Assembly: GCA_025356695.1 (NCBI GenBank)
Contig: JANXSE010000104.1
Location: 1 to 38,251 of the forward strand
Source: Betaproteobacteria bacterium
GTDB taxonomy: Bacteria; Pseudomonadota; Gammaproteobacteria; Burkholderiales; SG8-41
Length of the DNA stretch: 38,251 nt
Direction: 5' to 3'
Shown here: positions 7,746-15,927 of the stretch, in pieces
Numbering within the stretch: the first letter of the stretch is position 1
How the letters are laid out: every line of letters starts with the position of its first letter
Made by a program: the position numbers and the translations under genes
Notes under the pieces: model-generated
What the model was told of the DNA's origin: nothing
The model's database searches: none
Seen by the model: the letters and a program-made list of their open reading frames with translations, nothing else

Positions 7746-8705
7746 ATGACATGGCAATACCGAAAAGGGCTGCATGACATTGGCAACGGCTGTTATGCGT
7801 GGCTGCAACCCGACGGTGGCTGGGGCTTCAGCAATTCAGGGCTGATCAGCGACGGTGGCGAAACCCTGCTGGTCGATACGCTGATGGATCTGGCACACAC
7901 ACGCGAAATGCTCGACGGCTACCGTGCCGCGGTGCCGGCGGCGGCGCGCATCGGCACGCTGGTCAACACGCATTCCAACGGCGACCATACCTACGGCAAC
8001 CAGTTGCTGGCTGGTGCGCGCATGATCGCCAGCCGCGCCTGCGCCGAGGAGATGGCACAGCGCCGTCCGGAAGAGCGCAGTGCCATGATGAAAAACTGGC
8101 GCAATTACGGCGAGGGCGGCGCTGCCTGGCACGATCTCTACGACGGTATATTCGATTTCGATGGCCTTGTTTACACGCCGCCGACCGAAACCTTCGAACA
8201 AGAACTCAGTGTGCGGGTCGGTGCCAAGGAAGTGCGCCTGACCATGGTCGGGCCCGCGCATACGCGGGGCGACGTGCTGGTACATCTGCCGGCGGAACGC
8301 ACGGTGTTTACCGGCGACATTTTATTCATCGGCGGTCATCCGATTACCTGGGACGGGCCGATCTCGAACTGGATTGCCGCCTGCGATCTGATTCTCGGTT
8401 GGGATGTCGAGACCATCGTGCCGGGGCACGGGCCGATCACCGACAAAGCCGGCGTGCGCGCAGTCAAACATTATTTCGAGTACCTGACCGCCGAGGCGCG
8501 CCAGCGCTTTGACGCCGGCATGCCTGAGGCCGAGGCCGCACATGACATTTCGATGGCGGAATTCCGCAACTGGATCGACGGCGAGCGCGTGATCGTCAAT
8601 GTCGCCACGCTCTATCGAGAATTCAGCGGTGACCAACGCAAGCCCGATGTGATGGATTTTCACGCGCGCATGGCGCGCCTGCGCAAGCCGCGTGCGAAAC
8701 GCTGA
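7746..8705 (+). CDS. metallo-beta-lactamase-fold hydrolase
   Basis: This is a 319-residue protein. The start is ATG 7746, preceded by CCGGGGGGCGTCCAAC; upstream codons in this frame do not look like protein. The metal-binding motif is THSNGDH (His76, Asn78, Asp80, His81), followed by His172 (GPAHTRGD), Asp191 (FTGDILF) and His228 (VPGHGP). Asn78 replaces the usual second histidine of HxHxDH, a change known in B2 beta-lactamases and in a large set of uncharacterised hydrolases. Lactonase or thioesterase activity on a small metabolite is more likely than drug resistance. It lies 18 nt upstream of the fumarylacetoacetase-like gene, which suggests one pathway. No signal peptide is seen, so it is cytoplasmic. 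Confidence 0.88.
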   Translation: MTWQYRKGLHDIGNGCYAWLQPDGGWGFSNSGLISDGGETLLVDTLMDLAHTREMLDGYRAAVPAAARIGTLVNTHSNGDHTYGNQLLAGARMIASRACAEEMAQRRPEERSAMMKNWRNYGEGGAAWHDLYDGIFDFDGLVYTPPTETFEQELSVRVGAKEVRLTMVGPAHTRGDVLVHLPAERTVFTGDILFIGGHPITWDGPISNWIAACDLILGWDVETIVPGHGPITDKAGVRAVKHYFEYLTAEARQRFDAGMPEAEAAHDISMAEFRNWIDGERVIVNVATLYREFSGDQRKPDVMDFHARMARLRKPRAKR

Positions 8706-8723
8706 ATCAAAAGGAACGCAAAC

Positions 8724-10037
8724 ATGGCAATCGACGAAACACACGACCCGCAAAGCAGAAGCTGGGTCGCTTCGGCGCAGGGGCACGGCGAGTTTCCACT
8801 GCAGAACCTGCCGCTCGGCGTATTCAGCATCGATGGCAACACGCCGCGCGGCGGGATAGCCATCGGCGATTCGATTTTCGACATCGGCGCGGCGCTGGCC
8901 GCGGGTTTGTTTGCCGGTGAGGCCGAATGCGCCGCCGTCGCGGCGAGCGGTCCCACGCTGAATCCGTTGCTGGCGCTGGGCGCCGCTGCGCGACTGGCCT
9001 TGCGCCGCCGCGTGTTTGCACTGCTGGCGGCCGGCGAACCGGCGGGTGCCGCCGCGCAAAAACTGGCCGGCAATATTCTGCACGACGCCGCGCGTTGCAC
9101 CATGCACCTGCCATCGCGCATCGGTGCATTCACCGATTTTTTCGCCGGCATACATCACGCCACCAATGCGGGCCTGCGGCGCAACGCCAACCCGCCGCTG
9201 ACACCGAATTACAAATCCGTACCGGTGGCGTATCACAGCCGTGCATCCAGCGTGCGCGCCTCCGGCTTTCCGGTGCGCCGCCCGAACGGGCAGCGCGAGA
9301 CGGCGGAAAACCAGCCGGAGTTCGGCTCCAGCCGCAAGCTGGATTTCGAACTCGAGCTTGGCAGCTGGATCGGGCCGGGCAACGCGCTCGGCGATCCGGT
9401 GCCAATCGCGCGCGCCGCGGAACAGGTGGCGGGACTGTGCCTGCTGAATGACTGGTCGGCGCGCGACATCCAGCGCTGGGAATCGGCGCCGCTGGGGCCG
9501 TTCCTGGCGAAAAATTTCTGCACCACGGTTTCGCCGTGGATCGTCACGGTCGAGGCGCTCGCACCGTTTCGCATTGCCCAGCCGCCGCGTCCGTCCGGTG
9601 ATCCGCGTCCGCTCGATTACCTCTGGCATGAAGGCGATCAGCAAAACGGCGCTTTTGATATCGAGCTCGAAGCGTGGATTTCAACTGCGGGGATGCGTAC
9701 GCAAAACGCGCCGCCGCAACGCATCGCGCTGAGCAATACACGTCATCTTTATTGGACGGTGGCGCAGATGGTCGCCCACCATACCTGTGGCGGATGCAAT
9801 CTGGAGGCGGGTGATCTCTTCGGCAGCGGCACGATTTCGGCGCCCGACCCATCCGGTTACGGCAGTTTTTCGGAATTGAGTTTCGACGGCAAACAGCCAC
9901 TCACGCTGGCCTCGGGCGAGAAACGCGCCTACCTTGAAGACGGTGACGAGCTGACGCTGCGCGCGCACGCGGGCCGCGCGGGCCGCGTGTCGATCGGCTT
10001 CGGTGAATGCAAGGGCACCGTTGTCACCGCCGTTTGA
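8724..10037 (+). CDS. fumarylacetoacetase-like hydrolase (FAH family)
   Basis: This is a 437-residue protein, close to bacterial and animal fumarylacetoacetases. The N-terminal SH3-like domain is at about 15-120 and the C-terminal FAH fold after 130. Matching human numbering, the metal ligands are present as Asp138, Glu209, Glu211 and Asp243, with Lys263. The catalytic His145 and Glu384 are present, as are Gln250 and Thr370. The positions of human Tyr128 and Tyr244 (substrate contacts) are Phe140 and Ser254. So the catalytic machinery is intact but the substrate pocket may differ. The usual role is the last step of tyrosine/homogentisate breakdown, giving fumarate and acetoacetate. No homogentisate dioxygenase or isomerase is nearby. 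The start ATG 8724 follows AAAAGGAACGCAAAC. Confidence 0.88.
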   Translation: MAIDETHDPQSRSWVASAQGHGEFPLQNLPLGVFSIDGNTPRGGIAIGDSIFDIGAALAAGLFAGEAECAAVAASGPTLNPLLALGAAARLALRRRVFALLAAGEPAGAAAQKLAGNILHDAARCTMHLPSRIGAFTDFFAGIHHATNAGLRRNANPPLTPNYKSVPVAYHSRASSVRASGFPVRRPNGQRETAENQPEFGSSRKLDFELELGSWIGPGNALGDPVPIARAAEQVAGLCLLNDWSARDIQRWESAPLGPFLAKNFCTTVSPWIVTVEALAPFRIAQPPRPSGDPRPLDYLWHEGDQQNGAFDIELEAWISTAGMRTQNAPPQRIALSNTRHLYWTVAQMVAHHTCGGCNLEAGDLFGSGTISAPDPSGYGSFSELSFDGKQPLTLASGEKRAYLEDGDELTLRAHAGRAGRVSIGFGECKGTVVTAV

Positions 10038-10208
10038 TCTGGCACAGCTTTGCTCAAGTACAGATATTTGAAAATGGCGGGCGTAAGCCCTCCGTAAGGA
10101 TGGGGCGCGATGATAAGGGGTGTCGAGCCGGTAGTGGGTGCATGCCTGCGCCGGAACCAACTTTTAACTATTCGACTTGTTTTCGACGCCAAGCCGGGGA
10201 GTGCTGTC

Positions 10209-10421
10209 ATGGCAAAACTGATCGCGCGCATATTGCCGTTCCTGTGGTGTTGTCTGGCTTTTGCGGAAGACGTCAAAGATGCGCCGATTCCGACTGAAAT
10301 GAACTGGGTCGGCATCGCGATTTTTGCATTGATTTTTTTCGGCGGGACTGCTGGTTTCATTTTTGCCGTGTGGTGGAAGGCTCGCGGCAAGAAAACCGAA
10401 CAGGAACCGCAGCAAAAATAG
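10209..10421 (+). CDS. small membrane protein, 70 residues
   Basis: I choose ATG 10209 because GGGGAG lies just upstream and the product then starts with a signal-like segment (MAKLIARILPFLWCCLAFA). After a short linker (EDVKDAPIPTEMN) there is one strong membrane helix (about residues 32-56, with GIAIFALIFFGGTAGF) and a basic tail. The layout is exported N-part, one transmembrane helix and cytoplasmic KARGKK tail. I do not recognise the family. It sits alone between the FAH-like and PrpD-like genes. It was judged real because of the ribosome site, the cleavable leader and the well-formed helix. Confidence 0.65.
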   Translation: MAKLIARILPFLWCCLAFAEDVKDAPIPTEMNWVGIAIFALIFFGGTAGFIFAVWWKARGKKTEQEPQQK

Positions 10422-10437
10422 TCTGCAACCGCATTGC

Positions 10438-10459
10438 CGGGCGAGCGCCAGTTCGCCCG
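10438..10459 (+). terminator. weak hairpin downstream of the small membrane protein
   Basis: CGGGCGA and TCGCCCG form a perfect 7-bp stem around an 8-nt loop, 16 nt after the stop codon. No T run follows, so termination is uncertain. Confidence 0.3.
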
Positions 10460-10526
10460 TGTTAACCCGACCCCCAATTCCCGTCACCGACCGTTCGTCT
10501 CCGTGCTGCACCGCGGACGGATACGT

Positions 10527-10532
10527 TATGCT
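10527..10532 (+). promoter_or_regulatory. possible -10 box (TATGCT) for the MmgE/PrpD gene
   Basis: TATGCT occurs 78 nt before the ATG at 10611 in an otherwise GC-rich gap. The same hexamer precedes the hydrolase at 7746. No convincing -35 is seen. Confidence 0.3.
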
Positions 10533-10610
10533 TCGGCCTTCCCGCGAACCGGCCATGCGCATTCCTTGTGGCGTCCCGATTCGCTTTTTTCGATTTAAAC
10601 GGAGACGGTG

Positions 10611-11987
10611 ATGGGTGCAACCGAAGCAGTGGCACAATTCGTGACGACGCTGAAGTCGTCAGACATTCCGCAGGAGGCCTTGCGGCGCGCGCGCATTGCG
10701 CTGCTTGACTGTATCGGTTGCGCGGTGGCCGGCGCGAAGTATTCATCGAGCGGTCTTCTGCTCGATTTCATCCGCGATTGCGGTGGTGCGCCGCAGGCCA
10801 CGGTCATCGGTACCAATCTGCGCACGTCGGCACCGGACGCGGCATTGGCCAATGGCATGCTGTCCTCGGCACTGCTCTACGAAGACACCTGTTTGATCAT
10901 GCCGGGGCACGCCACGGCGACGCTGCTGCCGGTGTTGCTGGCGCTGGGTGAGACGCGCCATTTGTCGGGGCAGGCCCTGCTCGAAGCCTATATCGTCGGT
11001 TTCGAACTCGAAGCTTCGCTCGGGCCGGCCATCGCGCCGGACCATTACGAACGCGGCTGGCATGCCACGGCTACCATCGGCACGATGGGGGCGACCGCGG
11101 CGGCCTGCCGTTTGCTGGCACTGGATGCCGAACGCGTGCGCATGGCGCTGGGTATTGCGACTTCATTGGCGGCCGGCTCACGGCAGAACTTCGGCGCCAT
11201 GATGCAGGCCTTTCACTCCGGTGTAGCGGCGCGCAATGGTGTTACCGCCGCATTGCTGGCGCAGCGCGGTTTTACCGCGGACCCGGCGATTCTCGAAAGC
11301 CGCATGGGCTTTTGTAATCTCTACGGTACCGGTACCGCCAAGCTCGATGCGGCGATAGCCGCACTCGGGCGCGAATTCGCGCTGCTTGGTCCCAATCTCT
11401 ATCTGAAGCTTTACCCCTGCGGCTTTCCGCTGCAGCGGCCGATCGATTGCGCGATTGAACTCGCCAACGCGCACGACTTGAAGCCTGACGACATCGAAGA
11501 AATTAGTTGTGGTGTGCACTATCTGATTCCCGAAACCGTGTTTCACGTCAATCCGCAAACCGGCTTGCAGGGCCGCACCAGCATTCCGTATTGCGTGGCG
11601 CGCGCGATCATCGACCGGCGCATGGGGCTGGCGCAGTTCGCCGATGAAAAAGTGCGGGACCCGGCGGTGCGCGCGCTGATGCCGCGCGTCAAAACGGTGG
11701 TGCCGCCCGAACTAAGCCGCAAGGCGCTGCGCGGCAAGGTCAACGCGATCGCCGCGCCTGCCGTGATGGAGATCCGTTTGCGCGATGGCCGCACGGTGAG
11801 CACCCGGGTCGAGCAGTTCCGCGGCGCCGGCGAACGGCCGCTCAGTCACGAAGAGGTGGTGGCCAAGTTCCGCGAATGTGCCGGCAGCGTGCTGGATGCG
11901 CCGCGCGTCGAGCGGGCGCTGGGCATGATCGAAAATCTCGGCGCTCTGGCCGATGCCGCCGAATTGGCCGCCCTGCTGGCGGCCTGA
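10611..11987 (+). CDS. MmgE/PrpD family protein (2-methylcitrate dehydratase-like)
   Basis: This is a 458-residue protein of normal family length. I prefer ATG 10611 over the GTG just before it, since GGAGA at 10601 gives good spacing. The N-terminal helical domain shows LDCIGCAVAGAKYSSSG, ANGMLSSALLYEDT and the GWHATATIGTMGATAAA stretch that is highly typical of PrpD/MmgE proteins. The smaller C-terminal domain starts around residue 270 with LKLYPCGFPLQRPIDCA. PrpD dehydrates 2-methylcitrate in the methylcitrate cycle, but most family members of this kind in Burkholderiales are unassigned and cis-aconitate decarboxylase is also related. No prpB or prpC is nearby, so the PrpD reaction is not implied. 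It is cytoplasmic. Confidence 0.9.
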   Translation: MGATEAVAQFVTTLKSSDIPQEALRRARIALLDCIGCAVAGAKYSSSGLLLDFIRDCGGAPQATVIGTNLRTSAPDAALANGMLSSALLYEDTCLIMPGHATATLLPVLLALGETRHLSGQALLEAYIVGFELEASLGPAIAPDHYERGWHATATIGTMGATAAACRLLALDAERVRMALGIATSLAAGSRQNFGAMMQAFHSGVAARNGVTAALLAQRGFTADPAILESRMGFCNLYGTGTAKLDAAIAALGREFALLGPNLYLKLYPCGFPLQRPIDCAIELANAHDLKPDDIEEISCGVHYLIPETVFHVNPQTGLQGRTSIPYCVARAIIDRRMGLAQFADEKVRDPAVRALMPRVKTVVPPELSRKALRGKVNAIAAPAVMEIRLRDGRTVSTRVEQFRGAGERPLSHEEVVAKFRECAGSVLDAPRVERALGMIENLGALADAAELAALLAA

Positions 11988-12025
11988 CGGGCTTTTTGCC
12001 GGCGCACACCCGTGCGCGGATGCGC

Positions 12026-12031
12026 TATGAT
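12026..12031 (+). promoter_or_regulatory. possible -10 box (TATGAT) for the molybdenum hydroxylase operon
   Basis: TATGAT lies about 94 nt before the ATG at 12125, in the gap after the PrpD-like gene. The -35 region is not clear. Confidence 0.35.
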
Positions 12032-12124
12032 GTTCGCCGGCAGCACGGGGGTGCCGGGCATCCCGCCAGTGCCGGATCGATTACAAACAACACTTGCCAA
12101 CCAGGCAAACCAACGGAGGGGTTC

Positions 12125-12613
12125 ATGGCAAAACTTAATATCAATGGCAGGACGCATGACGTCAAGGTCGAAGCCGACACACCGCTTTTGTGGGCGATCC
12201 GCGAACAGGTTGGATTGACAGGCACCAAATACGGTTGCGGTGTCGCCGCCTGCGGCGCCTGCTCGGTGCACATCAACGGCGAAGTTCGCCGTTCCTGCTC
12301 GATCCAGGTGTCGACCGTCAAGCCGACCGACAAGATCGTCACCATTGAAGGCCTCTCGCGCAACAGTTCGCATCCGGTGCAGAAAGCCTGGCTCGAAGTT
12401 GACGTGCCGCAATGCGGTTACTGCCAGTCGGGCCAGTTGATGGCGGCGGCGGCGTTGCTCAAAAAGAATCCGAATCCCAGCGACAAGGACATCGATGAAG
12501 CGATGACCAATATCTGCCGCTGCGGCACGTATCAAAGAATCCGCGCCGCCGTGCATGTCGCGGCGGAAATGGCCAAGAGCGGCAACAGCGCCAAAGCCAA
12601 AGTCAAAGTCTAG
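12125..12613 (+). CDS. [2Fe-2S] subunit of a molybdenum hydroxylase (isoquinoline 1-oxidoreductase alpha type)
   Basis: This is a 162-residue protein with two iron-sulfur sites. The plant-ferredoxin-like N-terminal domain binds the first cluster through Cys38, Cys43, Cys46 and Cys58 (CGVAACGAC). The helical C-terminal domain binds the second through Cys97, Cys100, Cys131 and Cys133 (CGYC and CRCG). It passes electrons from the molybdopterin subunit to an acceptor. GGAGGGG immediately upstream of ATG 12125 is a strong ribosome site. The large-subunit gene begins 17 nt after its stop. The protein has no signal peptide, while its partner carries a Tat signal, so it is expected to be exported with the partner. 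The lysine-rich tail (SAKAKVKV) is a small extension. Confidence 0.95.
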   Translation: MAKLNINGRTHDVKVEADTPLLWAIREQVGLTGTKYGCGVAACGACSVHINGEVRRSCSIQVSTVKPTDKIVTIEGLSRNSSHPVQKAWLEVDVPQCGYCQSGQLMAAAALLKKNPNPSDKDIDEAMTNICRCGTYQRIRAAVHVAAEMAKSGNSAKAKVKV

Positions 12614-12630
12614 GCCGGGGGAGAACAATC

Positions 12631-14835
12631 ATGACGACACGCAAAAAATCGACGGTTGCGAACAACTCGCGCCGCAAATTCATCATCGGTACTGCCGCGG
12701 CCGGCGGCGGTCTCGCCATTGGCTTCAACATGCCGTTCGCCGCCAACGCTGCCGAGGCGAAGGCCGCAGCGGGCGCCGAGATCAATGCCTGGGTGGTGAT
12801 CAAACCGGACAACACCTGTGTGATCCGCATCGCGCGTTCGGAAATGGGGCAGGGCACGGAGACGGGGCTGGCGCAGCTGGTGGCCGAGGAGCTTGAATGC
12901 GGCTGGAAGAACGTCAAAACGGAATTTGTCACGCCCGGACAGAACCTCGCGCGCAAACGCGTGTGGGGCGAAATGGGCACCGGCGGCAGCCGCGGCATCC
13001 GCACCTCTGAAGATTATGTGCGCCGCGGCGGCGCAGTCGCGCGCATCATGCTGATGCAGGCGGCGGCCGACCAGTGGAAGGTGCCGGTCGAAGAACTCAC
13101 CGTGTCCGACGGCGTGATTACACACGCGGCCTCGAAGCGTTCGACTACTTTCGGCAAAGTAGCCACGGCGGCGGCCAAACTGACGCCGCCCGATGCGAAG
13201 AGCATCAAGCTGAAAGATCCGCGCACCTGGAAGGTGGCGGGGCAACCGCTCAAACGCATCGGCACACCGGCGCGTCTCGATGGATCGCTCAAGTATGCAA
13301 TCGATCTGACGCTGCCGGGCATGTTGAACGCGGCGATCAAGGCCTGCCCGGTGTTCGGCGGCAAACTGGTCAGCTTCGACAACGACAAGATCGCCGGCAT
13401 GCCGGGTGTCAAACGTGCGGTGCGCGTCAACGATTTCACGGTCGCCGTGGTGGCAGACACCTGGTGGCACGCGAAGAAGGCGCTTGATGCGCTGCCGATC
13501 GTCTGGGACGAAGGTGTCAATGCCAAGCAGAGCAGCGCCACCATCGCCGAACGCCTTAACGAAGGACTGACGTCGACCAGCAACGTTTATGCGTTCCGCA
13601 ACGAGGGCGATGCGTTGAAGGCGATTGAGGGCGCGGCGAAAAAAGTCGAGGCGGTCTACCGCACGCCATTCGTGCCGCATATCACGATGGAGCCGATGAA
13701 CTGCACGGCACGCATTACTGTGGACAAGGCTGAAGTGTGGGTGGCGACGCAGAACGCCGAGGCCTCGCTGGCGGCGTTGTCCGAACAGTCCGGCCTGCCG
13801 CTCGCGCAGTGCGAAGTCTACAAAACCGTGCTGGGCGGCGGTTTCGGGCGCCGCGGCGGCAATCAGGACTTTATTCGACAGGCGGCCGACATCGGCAAGC
13901 AGTTCCCCGGCGTGCCGGTGAAAATGATCTGGAGCCGCGAAGAAGACATGACGCATGACTTCTACCGACCGATCTCGCAGTGCAAGCTGACCGCGGGTCT
14001 CGACGCCAACAACAAAATGGTCGGTCTGCATGTGCGTGTTTCGGGCCAGTCGATCAATGCCTGGGTCAATCCGGCGGCGATTCCCGGCGGTTACAAGGAC
14101 GACCGGCAGTTGCAGGGCTACGACTCCAAACCCGGCGATGCACAACTCGGCTATTCGGTGCCGAACCTCTTGGTTGAATACTCGATGCGCAACACCCATG
14201 TGCCGGTCGGTGCGTGGCGCGGTGTGAATACCAACCAGAACGGCCTCTACATGGAATGTTTCATTGAGGAGGTCGCGCGCGCGGCCGGCGTCGATTCGCT
14301 CGAATTCCGGCGCGGCATGATGGCGAAGTTTCCGAAACATCTCGGCGTGTTGAACGCGGTGGCCGAAAAAGGTGACTGGGGCAAGCCGCTGCCGCCGGGC
14401 GTGTTCCGCGGCATCGCGCAGTTCATGGGCTACGGCAGCTATTCTGCGGCAACCGCTGAGGTATCAGTGAGTCCGTCGGGTGAAGTGAAGGTCCATCGCA
14501 TGGTGCTCGGCGTCAACTGCGGCCATGCGGTCAATCCGCACCAGATCGCGGCGCAGATCGAGGGCGGGGTAGCCATGGGGCTAAGCGCGCTTTTGTTCGA
14601 GGAACTGGCGGTCGAAAACGGACGCATCGCGCAGGACAACTTCAACAGCTATCCGGTTCTGAAGCTGGCGCAAATGCCGAAGGTGGAGACAGTGATCGTG
14701 CCGACCTACGATTTCTGGGGCGGCGTCGGCGAGCCGACCATCTGCGTAGTGCGGCCATCGGTGATGAACGCGATTTTTGCGGCGACCGGCAGGCCGGTGC
14801 GTGCAGAACCGCTGAAAGCCGCCAAACAAGCTTGA
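12631..14835 (+). CDS. molybdopterin-binding large subunit (isoquinoline 1-oxidoreductase beta type)
   Basis: This is a 734-residue catalytic subunit of the xanthine oxidase superfamily, in the short class fused from two aldehyde-oxidase-type domains. A twin-arginine signal (SRRKFI at residues 13-18, then a hydrophobic run ending near AANAAEA) implies folded export to the periplasm. Cofactor motifs include LGGGFGRRGG and the motif GVGEPT with Glu701, the expected catalytic base. MGQGTETGLAQLVAEEL is another family hallmark. Such enzymes hydroxylate N-heterocycles or oxidise aldehydes with water as oxygen donor. The substrate cannot be read from sequence. No cytochrome c subunit and no XdhC-like chaperone gene lie nearby, so maturation and electron acceptor come from elsewhere. 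A strong terminator follows. Confidence 0.94.
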   Translation: MTTRKKSTVANNSRRKFIIGTAAAGGGLAIGFNMPFAANAAEAKAAAGAEINAWVVIKPDNTCVIRIARSEMGQGTETGLAQLVAEELECGWKNVKTEFVTPGQNLARKRVWGEMGTGGSRGIRTSEDYVRRGGAVARIMLMQAAADQWKVPVEELTVSDGVITHAASKRSTTFGKVATAAAKLTPPDAKSIKLKDPRTWKVAGQPLKRIGTPARLDGSLKYAIDLTLPGMLNAAIKACPVFGGKLVSFDNDKIAGMPGVKRAVRVNDFTVAVVADTWWHAKKALDALPIVWDEGVNAKQSSATIAERLNEGLTSTSNVYAFRNEGDALKAIEGAAKKVEAVYRTPFVPHITMEPMNCTARITVDKAEVWVATQNAEASLAALSEQSGLPLAQCEVYKTVLGGGFGRRGGNQDFIRQAADIGKQFPGVPVKMIWSREEDMTHDFYRPISQCKLTAGLDANNKMVGLHVRVSGQSINAWVNPAAIPGGYKDDRQLQGYDSKPGDAQLGYSVPNLLVEYSMRNTHVPVGAWRGVNTNQNGLYMECFIEEVARAAGVDSLEFRRGMMAKFPKHLGVLNAVAEKGDWGKPLPPGVFRGIAQFMGYGSYSAATAEVSVSPSGEVKVHRMVLGVNCGHAVNPHQIAAQIEGGVAMGLSALLFEELAVENGRIAQDNFNSYPVLKLAQMPKVETVIVPTYDFWGGVGEPTICVVRPSVMNAIFAATGRPVRAEPLKAAKQA

Positions 14836-14856
14836 GCTGGGCAGGCTGCGAGGAAT

Positions 14857-14888
14857 AAAAAAGCCGCCCCCCGAGGGGCGGCTTTTTT
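14857..14888. terminator. strong bidirectional intrinsic terminator
   Basis: A perfect 14-bp stem (AAAAAAGCCGCCCC with its complement, loop CCGA) has an A run on the left and a T run on the right. It therefore terminates both the plus-strand molybdenum hydroxylase operon and the minus-strand Bug gene that ends at 14908. Confidence 0.93.
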
Positions 14889-14907
14889 ATGTGCGGTTGT
14901 GCGAATT

Positions 14908-15891
14908 TTACTGGGCGGTGACGCCGGCGAGCTTGGCGGCCTTTTTGTAGCGCTCGATTTCCTTCGGCAGCAGATCGGCAAACTGCGACACCGGCAGTAG
15001 CCAGGCCTCGGCGCTTTCTCCATCGAGAAATTTTTTCATGTCAGGCGAGGTCAGCACTTTATTAACTGCGGCCTGAATGAAGTTCACGCGTTCGTTCGAA
15101 ATCCCGGCCGGCGCAAACATGCCCCACCACAACTCATAGGTATAGCCCGGCACACCCGATTGCGCGATGGCCGGCAGTCCCGGCAGCAGGCGGCTCGGCT
15201 CGGCGCTGGTAATGGCGAGTGCACGGATGCGGTTGGCTTTCAACTGCGGATTCATCGAGACAGCGCTCGCAATCACCAGTTCGACCTCGCCGGCGGCCAG
15301 CGCGGTGATTGCCGGCGCGATGCCTTTGTACGGAATATGCGTGAGCTTGATGCTGGCTGCGGCGGCGAACAAGGCGCCGGAGAAGTGGTTGTTGCCGCCG
15401 GTGCCCGAGGACGAATAATTCAGCGTGCCCGGATTGGCTTTCGCCAGCGCGACGAGTTCCTTCACATTTTTCGCCGGCACTGACGGATGCACGGCGAGGA
15501 TCATCGGCGCGCGCGCAAACATGGCTACCGGCACGATGGCGCGCGCCGGATCGAAGGGCAATTTGTCGCGTACCGCGGCGGTCGCCGGATAAGACGAGGT
15601 GTGGCCGAGCAGCGTATGGCCGTCAGGTTCGGCGTGTGTGGCGATCTCGGTGCCGATCATGCCGCTGGCGCCGGGCCGGTTATCGACGACGACGTTGCGT
15701 CCCCACTGTTCAGTCAGGCGTTGCGCCACGGCGCGGGTAAACACGTCGATCGAGCCGCCGGCCGGATAGGGGACGATGACCTGCACGTTGCGCGACGGAT
15801 AGCTTGATTGCGCATTAGCGAAATGAATTCCGCCGGTGAATAGCAGAACTGCGCCGACCGCGTAACAAGCGTGTCGATTGATCATATACAT
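14908..15891 (-). CDS. Bug/TctC-family periplasmic binding protein
   Basis: This is a 327-residue Bug receptor. GGAGG five bases before ATG 15891 fixes the start. The signal peptide (hydrophobic to about residue 27) ends near ANAQ before SSYPSRNVQVIV. Family features are VIVPYPAGGSIDVFTR, VVDNRPGASGMIGTE, THIPYKGIAPAITAL and YELWWGMFAPAG. It begins 36 nt after the stop of the aldo/keto reductase gene on the same strand, so the two are likely co-transcribed. As elsewhere in the window, no membrane permease is close by. The ligand is unknown; a carbonyl or hydroxy acid handled by the reductase is a guess. Confidence 0.94.
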   Translation of the reverse strand: MYMINRHACYAVGAVLLFTGGIHFANAQSSYPSRNVQVIVPYPAGGSIDVFTRAVAQRLTEQWGRNVVVDNRPGASGMIGTEIATHAEPDGHTLLGHTSSYPATAAVRDKLPFDPARAIVPVAMFARAPMILAVHPSVPAKNVKELVALAKANPGTLNYSSSGTGGNNHFSGALFAAAASIKLTHIPYKGIAPAITALAAGEVELVIASAVSMNPQLKANRIRALAITSAEPSRLLPGLPAIAQSGVPGYTYELWWGMFAPAGISNERVNFIQAAVNKVLTSPDMKKFLDGESAEAWLLPVSQFADLLPKEIERYKKAAKLAGVTAQ

Positions 15892-15927
15892 GGCTGCCTC
15901 CGGAAAACGAGTTGAGGTGCGGCGGCG

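Noticed and set aside
8322..9644. 440-residue minus-strand frame opposite the hydrolase and FAH-like genes
   Set aside because: It spans the junction of two convincing plus-strand genes and has the Arg/Gly/His bias of a shadow frame.
12610..14340. 576-residue open frame on the minus strand opposite the molybdenum hydroxylase large subunit
   Set aside because: It is rich in His, Arg and Asp, has no recognisable motif, and lies wholly antisense to a gene with clear cofactor motifs. Long antisense frames are expected in GC-rich DNA.
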